A DNA stretch of 64,000 nucleotides from Rhodocollybia butyracea (Eukaryota > Basidiomycota > Agaricomycetes > Agaricales > Omphalotaceae), in assembly GCA_015501585.1 (NCBI GenBank), contig JADNRY010000038.1, forward strand, positions 62,001 to 126,000, given 5' to 3'. The first letter of the stretch is position 1; each line of letters begins with the position of its first letter. This document shows, one piece after another, positions 49,336 to 59,730 of the stretch. The notes beneath the pieces were generated by a model. The model saw only the letters and a program-made list of their open reading frames with translations. It had not been told where the DNA came from and did not search any database. Both the position numbers and the translations under genes were made by a program.

Positions 49336-52300
49336 TTAATGAACAGTATAAGAACCTATTCCTCCCAAGATTTCGGTCAATAACCAGTGATGAACAGCAA
49401 CCTGGACGGTGTGAGGTTCCGAGTTTCCATCATATGACTGCCTCAAAAGTTTGATGAGGTACGACACTGGGATGAGCATGGATCGAGTACAAGTCTTGAA
49501 TGAAATAGTGCCGTTTGACAAGAGACGTTCGCGTGATGTTTCACTAAGGGTACTGGGAGCGTATGCCCTGTGGTCATCATCGACGAGACATACCTTGAAA
49601 AAATAAGCTTCACCTTAAGTAAAGCATATGAGAACTCACTCGGATTTCCGTCTCGTCAAGTAATATTCTAGGTGCTCCAGAAGTCGCCCAGCAGAACATC
49701 TTCATACGATAGAATGGTTGGTTCAAATTATCCAGCGAGTCAGAGATTAAAGCATGAAAACGGCCTTTGACACTGTCGAGCAAGGGAAGAGATGGAGCTC
49801 CAACGCCTTCCAGGAACTCCTGAAACAAGGTGTTAAAGGAAGAGTGTGATCCTGTCCTAGCGAAGGCTTCAGTCAAAGCTTGTTGATTGGATTCACTGAT
49901 GTTTTCAGAAAACTTCAAGCGAAGTTGTGAGAAGGAGGTGATATTAGTGTTGAGTACGTCGACAACAAACTCAGAGGTTCCACCGCAAAAGCTTCGAGCG
50001 ATCTAGAAGAATAAACTCAACATCAAAAAAAAAATTAAAGTTTACTGAATCTCACTTCAGTTAAATCGTAGATACCCTTGCAGGGGAGCTTGAGACCTTC
50101 CAAAAACGCTTGGAAATAAGGATGCTCAACAGAAGTAGCACCTATAATGGCGTTATGAAGCATGGTCCAAGCAAGTGAACAGTGAAGTTCTTCAGATCGA
50201 GGGTTTAAGGACGACATCTATCACCAGTATCAGTCTGTGATCCATGACTGTCAATAAGTATGAGCCCTTACTGCAAAATTTTGATGATAAGTAAAGAAAT
50301 GCTCGTTAAAAGCTGAAAGGTTGTTTTCCGTGTGATCGAGTTCAGTCCAAGCTTTCAGTGTACGGTAAAGCTCTGGGAAATGCTCCATAACCAAGAACTT
50401 GGTGAGAACTCGAAGATCATATCCAGAGAGGAGATAAATCAAGAGTAAAGGATTGATTTTTGATGGGTACTGTCCATGAACTAGCGCAAGGCCAACAATC
50501 CCACCAAATAGACGAAGCTCATCACGTTTGACATCAGAGAGCGAGAAAGTGGAAAGGAGCGGGATCGTCGCTAAAGTCATGTAATCTTCAATGAGAGGAA
50601 CACAGAAATCACCCAATTTCTGTTCAAGATGATGTGTGAAGATGTGATTCATGACTTCAACCTCTAAGCCATGACCTGAAGAAACAAGATGTTCCTCTCC
50701 GAATTGATCGAGAACAACCCTGTGAAGTTCTCATAAGATACTGAACAAGAAAAGAACGCAAGGAAAACTCACTGCATAAACATGCGATTCTCACAGAGTA
50801 ATGGAGTCCAATCCTCATTTTGAACAGCGCGACGCATATGAACCATGAGCTGTGCAGCCATTGCTTCCAAAGTTGGTCCCCTGATTGAGACAGCTGGAGA
50901 ATCTGCGTTGTAGACTTCGCGGTATTGTTGCGAAACTGCGCGGAAAATATAATGCTTCCGCTCGTACGAAAAAAACTCGGGTAAAGTTTCCGAACGAGGC
51001 AGAGGGGTATAGAAGGACTCCCAGAGTTTCGCGATGGGTGGAGCAACCTAAGCATGTGTCATTGTATCGACATCAAATCAAATTGAAGACAGCTCACGCT
51101 TACTGCCGGAGTCACCATGGACCTAGTAGCTGGGCGAGCTAGACATAATAGGTGAGAAATGAATGCACCACAAAAAGTTGACAATAGAACGCACCCAGTA
51201 CATCTGAAGTTATGGAAGCGGGAAGAACTGAAGACATGTAATGAAACCAAGGAATATTAAGCCAAGTTCGATCTACTTACTCGTACTAGACAAAGCCACT
51301 GCTGAGGTTGTGATATCCAAAGGCTCTGAAAGCAATCGGTCAGGTAAGAGAGTCGACGTCAGTCACTGGAGAACGCAGGAGAACGCAGGCTTACCTGGCA
51401 TCCTGGATGTAAACAAAGATGGAGGAGCTAAATAGACAGAAGTGAGTCGGAAATTGAGTCATATCGAGTAGATAACATACCCGAGTTGGATGATCCAGCT
51501 ACAGTAGCAATATTGCCAAGTAGTTGAGCTGTAACAACTTCCTGTAAAGAGAGAAATTGCGTGTAAATAATAGACCAGTTACAAGTAGTTAAGGACTTAC
51601 TTCCTCTTCATCTGACTCTGAAGGCTCACAGCCATATTCGATAGCTTCTTCATCGAGTGCCTCAAACCCACGGTCAATCTCGGCATCAATATCATTTAAC
51701 AAAAGGCCATAGGTACGAAGACCGAGGCATCGGTGAGGTCGAATACTATCATCTGAGCCTAAGCAAAGCTCATGGAGGTTGGCGTTGAAAACGGTTGCAT
51801 CAGAACGAATGACTAAAGAAAAGCGTATCAGATTAGGTTATGGATGGTGAGCAATTCAATATTAACACACCGAAATGAAGAATGAAACGATTCTCAGGAG
51901 TGACTACGTATCTGGCAATGGCAAATCGTCTGCTATCTTGAATAAGATCGCTCAGTGTCAGACCATCCCCAACAGCTACTGTAACAAGTTTGGGCGTTCG
52001 TGCACTGTTGTTTATATGCCCATTCCCAGAAAATCCGAGAAGTTCAATAGGAAGTATGTTCTCAGTCGAAAACAGGCTACGCCTCTCAGAGACGTTGGGA
52101 AACTGTACCCCACTCTCAGTGCACAGTTCAACCAATCTTCCCATAAATTCCCGGACGCATGTTGTGAGAGGTAAATTCTCGAAGATGCGAAGAAGACCGA
52201 GAGATGTCAAAAGCGTTTTGAAGGCCGGCATATGTCTGGTATAGTGATAAAACGAGTCAGGAAGCTTGTGCTGCTGGATAAATAAGTTAATAGGTGCACC

Positions 52301-53021
52301 GTCATTAAAAAGGCTATAACCATACCTTTCTGTCCAGACGGTTTGGCATGGGAAACCGTATGAGTACTTCGACGTTTACACCCATCCCATCCTCTGTAAG
52401 CGTGTGATTGATAGTAGGCGTTAGTGGTCCACTAAGTGCCGGGGCACGCTTCCCCTTTTTTCGAATCTTCTTCCTTTCGCTCGACGAACCATCTCCGGAA
52501 GCAGCTGCATGTTCCAACCGCCCCTGATTGACTCTACTGATAGTAGTCTGAACAGGGGGGCTGCTCGAGGAAGCTGGTGTACGACCGGCTACGTTCGCAA
52601 GCATGTTCAAGCTGGAGTATGGCCTGATTGGTGCAGCCTGAACTGGAAAAGTTTGTGCAACAGTCTGAATGGGAGCGGCAGTTGCAAGTGGAGTGGGTGT
52701 CTGAGTGAGAGGGGTACCGAATGTCTGAGCAGGAAGGGGAGAGGCGCCGAACGTCTGAGCAGGAGGGGGAGAGGCGCCGAACGTCTGAGCAGGAGGGGGA
52801 GAGGCGCCGAATGTCTGAGCAGGAGGGGGAGGGGTGCCGAATATCTGAGCCGGAGGAGGAAAAGCGGACTGGGCGAGAGGCATAGGAGAGGGTGCTACCT
52901 GTGGCAAAGTCGAAGGCTGAGAGCCAACCAGTTGTTGAGACATGAACTGTGCTGCAAGGGAGGGATTTTGGCGCAAAAAAGAAAGGACTTGGTCGGGATT
53001 CAAAGAGTTCATCGCTGCCAA
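49336..53021 (-). CDS. HECT-like E3 ubiquitin ligase, divergent, with a Pro/Ala/Gln repeat N-terminus
   Basis: HECT ligases form a thioester with ubiquitin before transfer. The start MAAMNSLNPDQVLSFLRQNP is followed by a PPPAQTFGAS repeat (33-bp unit, five copies near 52715-52860) and a basic stretch (SERKKIRKKGKRAPA). The C-terminal third matches HECT architecture. LRLFGGIVGLALVHGQYPSK and INPLLLIYLLSGYDL resemble the N-lobe FxGRxLALALxHG region, FCWATSGAPRILLDE resembles the C-lobe FVTGSSRLP, and ISFKTCTRSMLIPVSYLIKL carries a Cys at the place of TCFNxLxLPxY. The conserved Phe after Cys is Thr, so activity is uncertain. The stop is at 49336. About 15 introns. Mushroom genomes contain many divergent HECT-like genes; placement inside the block suggests transposon cargo. 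Confidence 0.7.
52714..52862 (-). repeat. 33-bp in-frame tandem repeat
   Basis: Five units encoding PPPAQTFG(A/T)S with few mismatches, inside the first exon of the HECT-like gene. The unit preserves frame. Confidence 0.85.
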
Positions 53022-54775
53022 CAGAATATATCAGCCGAAAGAAACGATAAAAGTCACAGTCGTCGTTGGTCAAACTCACTTGTGCAATATCAATGAAGGG
53101 AATGAGTACAAAATCTCGCAAAGAAGGAACAAAAAGGCAAGTGATAAACGAATGATCTTTCGAGGAAGAAGGTGACCACGGCATGGAATTTCCAGGTCCT
53201 TTTAAACAATCGGTGTAACGCTGGGGGAATATCCAAAACTTATTGAGTCTGAAGCTGCTGGAGCTGAGATTTGAAACGCTTGAATACGAAACATGAGGCA
53301 AATTGGAGCTGGGGGAAAAGGTCTCTAAGGCGGGGGAAATTGTCACTTTATTGGGGGAAATTGCTTGCTAATTACATCATAGCCTATTAGACGTTGGTTC
53401 AAACACTGTGGATACTGTACCAAGGGTGACTGAATCTTTGTAGAGTTCAATTCTCGCAGAATTCTGAAAAGCTGAAGTTATTGGAAAATAGTGGGAATCA
53501 TGAAGTCGAAGCTGAACTACGTCCGGTTGAAGCCGAAATCCACCGACTCAGGCTGAACCCGAAACCATTGATGTTTCCAATCAAAAGCTGAATACATCTA
53601 CAAAATGCCGAAATATTTGGTGAAAACAGACCTCATAAAACAGACCTCATAGAGATTCAACTGGCACTGTAAAGTCCAGGGGTAATCAAGTTCAAGTCAG
53701 GTATTTACTTCAACTTTCGAGAAAATCACTGACTGCTTCCTGCTTTAAGCCGTTATCATCGGAGGAATGAGCCTTTTTGACAGTCTTCGCTCGTTGGTAT
53801 TCCAAGACACAATCACGGTCTGTTTTCCACTGTTCACTGTCGATGGACAGACAAGATAGTTAATGGTGAGATTCAAATTATTTGTGGGTCAGAAGGGAAG
53901 TTGACATTCAATATGGAGAAGTGTGTTTTGTGACTTTGTCCAGCATTTTCAAGACATACTTACAAATGGTGTATTCAAGTAAACCAACGACGTCGCATTG
54001 TCGTTGAACGCGCGTGCTAAACTATCGTCTTAATAGGGGCAATTGAACCTAGGGTCTGGATTCTGGATCTAACCCTTGACATTCGGATTCAGCAATTAAA
54101 TGGAGAAACGGAGAGGTCCAACCTCATCTATTGCAGATAATGTTTGGGTTCATTTTTCTAAATTGCTCACCACTAGCTCACCACCCTCTGTGTTATTGAT
54201 AATTCAGGCTCTTCAAGGTGAGGAGAGTTGAGTCGTTCGTTTCGATTACCTGGAAGTCCAGATTTCTGAGTAGCGCGTGTGCAACCTTGATCAAGGGAGT
54301 AAGTGAGGACTTGTTATCGACGAAAAGAATAGTCAAAAAATGTGTTTTTCCGTTGAGAACGGTAAATGGACAATGATCATCTTATACTTGTCGAACTAGG
54401 AACTCAACTTCTGGGGGCTCCCCCATAGCTCGTCGACATAATGATAATGCCTTGTGACTGCTTTGGAACTCGGAGAAAAAAGACATTCCCGGGACAGGTC
54501 TGTACAGATCTCTTACGTCGACATTCCCTGAGAGTCGCTTCACTTTGAGTAAGCTGGTCCTTGATCTAGGATGGTCAGGATGGTCAAGAAGTCCGCGTTC
54601 TGCGCAGGAAATAGCCTTTTTCATTCACAGTTTTACAACGAAGCATTTTAGACGGGTTCCTTGCCAACTTCCTAACATCTGCTATGTAGTTCAGTTTTGG
54701 TCAGGGGGTTGGCTGGCTAATGGAATATAAGATCAAGACGATATCTCCCAGAGTTCTCACTCGCACCGACCAACG
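53022..54775. other. Right edge of the accessory block and upstream region of the Y3-like gene
   Basis: No gene was recognised. It contains four GGGGGAA motifs (53223-53359), the right subterminal repeat array (53470-53631) and, outside the provisional border at 53667, about 1.1 kb of unassigned sequence. A minus-strand open frame at 54382-54624 shows no known domain. Confidence 0.4.
53470..53631 (-). repeat. Right subterminal repeat array of the accessory block
   Basis: The reverse strand repeats the 25-bp core of 38716-38740 (53607-53631) and then eight TTCAGCTT/TTCGGCTT-type motifs pointing into the block. A TATGAGGTCTGTTTT unit is doubled just outside the core (53626-53655). Confidence 0.6.
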
Positions 54776-55414
54776 ATGCTCAACTACCGCAAGGTAAGCT
54801 CTGGTTACTTTCTAATCACCTACTTATTACTCAGCAATAAATATTGTAGCTTCTCAGCTACAGCACCCTCGCTTTCACACTTGCAATCCCTGTCGTTTGC
54901 CAGGCCAGCTGTTTTGAAAGTGATATCACTGGGAACTGCGTCCAGTTCGCCCCAACATTCTGCAACACAGTCGGGAATCTCGTGGTAATTAGTGACGCTC
55001 ATAATAGAACAGTACCGACTGGATTCATTGTAGATCGGTGCGCAAAACACTGTCGCCTTTTGCTTCAATGCCCTCGGCAGCGAGCTTGGCACATACAAAT
55101 GTAATTTTCCTTTATCGGCTCATAACGCTCCGCGCTGAATTGAGAATAATGAATCGCAGGCGACTTCACAATTTTTAATGAATTTCCTGGCCAGGATGGG
55201 AATCCTGCAGGTGTATCCAGCTGTAATACCGTGCTAACGAGTATCGCGGAGCTGTGTCCTGTGGTACGCTCTTTGTCTTTTCATGGTGTGTTTATCAATG
55301 TTGATCCAAAATTCATTTCTACAGGCTGGTGGCCAGGCGGCGGGCGGCGAGCACTTTGGGTTCACTATGGAGCTGACTGCAGGAGCCTGCCCAGAAAATG
55401 TAGTCAACGATTGA
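54776..55414 (+). CDS. Y3-type glycan-binding small secreted Cys-rich protein
   Basis: Y3 is a small secreted lectin-like protein first described in Coprinus comatus. Five exons give MLNYRK, then LLSYSTLAFTLAIPVVCQ (signal peptide) and SCFESDITGNCVQFAPTFCN. The next joins are QNTVAFCFNALGSELGTYK and, across an intron inside the codon, CDFTIFNEFPGQDGNPAG. The final segments are VSSCNTVLTSIAELCPV and, in the last exon, FGFTMELTAGACPE. Eight Cys remain in the roughly 125-residue mature protein. Splice phases all agree and restore the conserved CDFT segment, so the copy looks intact. The role may be in defence or cell recognition, but that is inferred from the family. It is oriented away from the accessory block, as is the decayed paralogue at 37.9 kb. 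Confidence 0.78.
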
Positions 55415-55780
55415 ACATGGCTCTTTCTATTGATTTTTTGGTCTTCAATGGAATAGCCAAGAAAACCAAGGAGGTAATTGAATAACTAGCTTTCGAGATA
55501 ACAGAATTGATTGGGTACAGTAAATGAGAGGGGTTCAATCTGGCTGAATTTGATTATTTGATATTGGCCGAGATAAAGACGAGCGTTCTCGAGAGCCATA
55601 AATGATAGTAGGTTGCATGAGATACCGTGGCTTCCGACAAACTATATATAAAAAATCAAGGCTCAAACCAGAAACAAACACGCTAACGTTAGAAATTGAA
55701 CCCGCGAATTCAGATAAGAACGCCCCGAACTTGTGGACCGTCGAGTTGACAATGAGAAGACCAAGATATAGTTGTCAAGC
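55415..55780. other. Convergent gap
   Basis: 366 bp between the 3' ends of the Y3-like and proteasome chaperone genes. Nothing was recognised. Confidence 0.4.
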
Positions 55781-56700
55781 CTAGATAAACATTCCCCCAT
55801 CAACCATGGGTCTATTCTTCAGATTTATGGCCTGTGAGGGTCTACTACTATTCGACGGCATACGCCACTCGGCCTCTGCACCCCCGCCCAACAACGCCCT
55901 ATGCACATCGACCATTGTGCTGTCATCCCACTGATACTGGTCTTCCGATAGATGCGAAAAGTCGGAATTTGCGAGAGTTTTTGGTGGAGGTGATGGGATG
56001 CGGGGAAAGGGAAGAAGAAGGAGGGTTGGTTGAGACTCGAAGGCGAATGCGGCATACGTCAAGACAGCAGCAGATGTTGTAGAATGGATGACATTCGGCG
56101 GAGCAAAGCGTTCAAAAGATGTTGCATTCCCAACGAATCTCACTGGAGCATCCTGGAATGCAATTGGTACATTGGAGACATATGTTGGTGCAGGGTACGT
56201 GTCTAGCATTATGATACGCGATGGATCTAGTTCATCGATTAGATGTTTTGCGTATGGATGCATCAGTGTGAGGGGTAGACGCGTGAAGGTTTCAGAGACG
56301 ACGATGGTGCAGCGGGACCAAGAAGGCGTAAAGATTAAAGATACCTGGAAGCACTCGTGAACAAAAAGAACTGAAAATAAAGAAAGACTTACTTGTACGC
56401 CATCGACATAAATACCCCCACTCTGCTCTCCAAGCTTACACCCTTTTGCCCAGTATTTTCCCGCCTCTCCAAACGCGACAACTAGAGGTTGCTTTGGTTT
56501 TGCTTGAGAGATGATTTTGATTTCCGGTGTCGATACCTGTGCCGCTGCTTCACTTCGACTAGAAAGCGGGTTGTATTCATCTTCTTCATCCGATTCAACA
56601 GCGTATCTCGGTGGTGCTGTATCTGCAAGCGGATCGATATCCTGAGAGGTTTTTCCGTCAACTTGAGAATCTAAAGAGTGGAATGAAGTGCTTGACTGAC
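55781..56700 (-). CDS. Proteasome assembly chaperone 1 (PAC1/PSMG1-like)
   Basis: PAC1-PAC2 heterodimers scaffold the alpha ring of the 20S proteasome. The N-terminal part reads DPLADTAPPRYAVESDEEDE-YNPLSSR, characteristic of fungal PAC1, then QPLVVAFGEAGKYWAKGCKL. An intron near 56345-56393 leads to VSLIFTPSWSRCTIVVSETF, LTLMHPYAKHLIDELDPSR and IIMLDTYPAPTYVSN, and the protein ends NRPMVDGGMFI with the stop at 55781. About 270 residues. The start is unresolved: the frame is open upstream of DSQVDGKTSQDIDPLA to a stop near 56705 without a convincing ATG, so a small first exon is likely. A decayed second copy lies 1.8 kb away. Confidence 0.82.
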
Positions 56701-57869
56701 CATGTTATTTGAAGGACGCGTCAGTGACGGCGCTTAGATCGACTGGCGCCTGTACTTATTTAATCACGTCTGAAATTTCGACCATAGACTCAAGTATATA
56801 TATATATTCGAGCTCAGGTTCAAGCTCAAGCTCAAGACGCGGCAAGAATGGATATACATGGCAACCTACTCAGTACGTACCTATAAAGCAAATTTTTTTA
56901 AAATGAAGACAGCCCAAATGACTCGACTGCCAACAAACTGGTACGAGGGACTAAAACGTACGCAATCGTATCACTTCGCGTTATGCTATTATACATGATG
57001 AAAAACTCAGCAAACCACATACCGGAAAAATGACCCATCAATCTAGTACCTCTTGAGTTGACGACGGGCAAGTAACGAAAGCCGAAATGCGATGAGAGCC
57101 AAAGCCTGCCAGCTCACTAGAAATCCTTGCGTCAACTTCGTGCATCCGCCAGCATAGCGGAATACAAAGGCCCAAACCCGAATCCCCAAGTCCAGTAATA
57201 CAACTCCCCGCATACTATGTTGGCTCGGTATTATCGATGGGGTTGTTGAGCGCTTCTCAAATATACCCGCAAAGCTAGAAAAGTACCACTGAAACAATGT
57301 ACGCCGGGTGGATAACTGGTATATATGACCACTCAATCAATGGTGGGTGTGGGGTAATAGTACTAGGAGAAGCCGTTTTAGCGGAGTTGGCAATCAGCAC
57401 TCTGAAGGACGCAGTGAAACATTCAACGAATCAAAACTGGCATTGGAATCGCTCGTTGTTACTGACAGAGTCTCTTTTCGGAAAGGACAAAAACCAATTG
57501 ATTCCAAGCTTAAACTCAACGCTCAACTGTTGTCCCTGGGGCGTCCGACACTGAGGGGGGAACCAGGTTGCGGCCTAAACAATTTCGGAACATCGGTGCG
57601 GGCCCTTCCTTGTTTATTCGTTCGTTCATATATGCACGCACCTACCTGCCGCGATGTCACAGTAAGTACATGAGTAGAAGGCACCAACCTCGAAGAAGAA
57701 TCATCTTCTAGTCACTGAGTCAGGAAAACGACACACTCCACATTTCCCCCCAAGGTATTTTGTGTCCTCGGGTCTCGCAATGTCAGAACCAAATCTCTAT
57801 AGTCAAAGGGGAAACAAACTTCGCCAGAATCTGGTTACATCTCCCCTCGTTCCTCCTCATCGTACTTTC
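56701..57869. other. Intergenic region upstream of PAC1
   Basis: About 1.2 kb without a recognised gene. A (TA)n microsatellite (56794-56806) is followed by a short GCTCAAG repeat (56821-56836). A 97-residue minus frame at 57043-57336 has no recognisable domain. Confidence 0.35.
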
Positions 57870-58070
57870 TCAAGCGTACTTCCGAAAGATACGGAAAGTC
57901 GGATTTCGAGAAGTAGGACATTCCGCCGAATTTGAAAGCGTCAAAGCATATTCGAATACGGGGTACGTACGTGGTAATACTAATACGCCCTGAATCCAGT
58001 TCATCGATGAGCAAAATATGTCTACACGCAAGTATGCCATGACAGAAAAATCCGGCTGGCGCCAACATAT
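57870..58070 (-). pseudogene. Decayed fragment of a second PAC1-like gene
   Basis: Reverse-strand pieces match the nearby PAC1 gene in order but with deletions. HILLIDELDSGRIS parallels KHLIDELDPSRII, and at DNA level AGTTCATCGAT, GGGTACGT, GACATTC and CTTCCGANAGATNCG-NAAAGTCGG occur in the same order as in 55937-56250. The segments corresponding to about 150 bp of PAC1 are missing, and stops break the frame. This fits an old duplicate that was lost. Confidence 0.55.
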
Positions 58071-59684
58071 TACTTGATCAGGCGCCGTCAATGGTACCGA
58101 AACAAGCCAAGGTGGAGTAACAGAGGGCACTCTAGGTTCGTCGAGGAGTCGAAATCAAGTGTCGCATTTGGCGACTCGCCGGGTACATAGTGGAATCCCA
58201 TCAGTCAGCACCTTATCTACTACGGCCGCCGGTGCTGGCGTAAATGCCCCATAATAAAGTTTTTGATGCTCACGAGTGCTTCCAGGTATGCCAAATCGTC
58301 TGCCTCGCTCCCCGCACCATTGACATTTCTGAAACCTTCACGCGTCTATCCACCACATTGATGCTTTCATATCGACTCCTACTTGCATGCAAATAACCAA
58401 GCAAGACTCAAGAATAACTGAAACAATCTACCATGATAACTATCTGCACCAAAATCGGCATTTCAATCAAAGGCCAACCCAAGGACTATTCAACTACTGT
58501 CAAGCTCAACTTCAGTGCCTGCGCGCAGCGAGGCGTTATACAAGATCGGTACAGCTTGGGGCCTTAACACGCAACATAAAAAGCTCAACGGTTGAACCCT
58601 GTTGAACCACATACCGAAATACGTTCGACTATACTCAGGAACATCGATATCAATTTCAACGCCGTTGTCCTTGACCTTGCCTAGAATGGTATAGCGCGCG
58701 CTCTGTATCGTGCAGATTCTACAATGAGGGAGTCCCAGACAACCAGTCTGTTCTGCTTTGAATGATAGCTCGGCAACTTTAATCCTTTTGCTGCCAGTGC
58801 AGTGTTTGGGTTGGACTAGGACAATAGACAACCTCCAAATGGATGTCAGTGATTTAAGATAGCCCATCAAGCATGACCGTGACACTAAGGCCTCAGGAAA
58901 TTTCCGAATATTCACTAGTACCAAACTATTACTCCTACTACTCACATCAACGGGAACCAGCAACCCGGGGTCACTGTTGAAATTTGGGTGGTCGCTGTTG
59001 TGGCGAGTCTAGATAAACACAAAGTCAACATTCCTTTACTTGTATCACCGAAACGTGTTTACCCAGACGGAATGGAATATAGTGATGTCAACATTACAAC
59101 TTTTGTGGCTTGTCCTCATCTCTTTGTTTCAAATGATTCCACGATTCCAAATGACTTGCCCTCGTCTTTGCTCATTTCGCCATGCATCTTATTTTACTTC
59201 AGCCCAACCAAAGTACTTAGGCGTAGATTGGAATTAATGTCACCGACCGGTTGCAATATCTTCTTTCATGGCGATACCGGGATACCTGGATTTTGATTAT
59301 TTTTTCTAGTCACGGTCAAGATGGAGGTGAAGATACGCCGTACTGCTTCTGCCACGTTAACGTAAAACAGTAAACGACCCAGACAGGCACAATATCAATC
59401 TACGTATTCTCATAAACATGTACTAACTGGGACTGTTGACTCCTAAAGTTAGAGTTGTTTTAGCATCCGATCGAGGTTCCCGTTCATCATGGGATCTGGC
59501 TAGCTTGATACTACTGTCCATCTGTGGTACTGTGTATGAAATTTCTACCTCTGCTATTCAAAGTTGTCTACATTTGTTCCCCTGGCTGCTGTTTGGGGGG
59601 GGGGGGCTTGAGGTCCGTCCTCTCATATGAATTCAGGGTGTGTTTATGCACAGGGTTTTTTTTTTTTTTGGTCAGTGCCGTATG
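58071..59684. other. Intergenic region with one unexplained open frame
   Basis: A 157-residue minus frame at 58490-58963 contains CLGLPHCRICTIQSARYTIL and NGVEIDIDVPEYSRTYFGM, but no family was recognised and it may be chance. An 11-12 bp G run (59595-59606) and a 16-bp T run (59655-59670) lie close to the P450 promoter. Nothing else was seen. Confidence 0.35.
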
Positions 59685-59691
59685 TATTTAA
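59685..59691 (+). promoter_or_regulatory. TATA-like element of the P450 gene
   Basis: TATTTAA lies 40 bp before the ATG at 59731. Spacing fits a core promoter. Confidence 0.45.
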
Positions 59692-59730
59692 GGTCGAAAA
59701 ACACACCACAAATAGGACATAATTCCTACC

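Larger units (their letters stand above)
38613..53667. mobile_element. Candidate 15-kb mobile element carrying integrase, TET/JBP-like, HECT-like and unknown genes
   Basis: The two edges carry related sequence in inverted orientation. A 25-bp core GTCTNTTTTCRCCAAATATT-TCGGC occurs at 38716-38740 (plus) and 53607-53631 (minus) with 23 of 25 identities. Just inside each core is an array of TTCAGCTT/TTCGGCTT/TTCGACTT motifs pointing inward. A GTGCCA...TGAA string lies further out at both ends (38613 and 53667, reversed), which I use as provisional borders. No matching target duplication was found there, so true borders are uncertain. The contents are unlike the housekeeping flanks: transposon-type integrase, minisatellites and atypical genes. 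The integrity of the element is inference; the inverted edge similarity is directly visible. Confidence 0.55.

Noticed and set aside
38613..53667. Starship-type or KDZ element
   Set aside because: No tyrosine-recombinase captain gene and no KDZ transposase was recognised; the only recombinase is the DDE integrase-core gene.
38613..53667. LTR retrotransposon
   Set aside because: No reverse transcriptase, gag or long direct terminal repeats were seen; edge repeats are inverted.
54382..54624. 80-codon minus-strand open frame
   Set aside because: No domain, no upstream signals and no similarity to neighbours.
59595..59670. G-run and T-run near the P450 gene as regulatory elements
   Set aside because: Homopolymers of this length are common and error-prone; nothing else supports a function.
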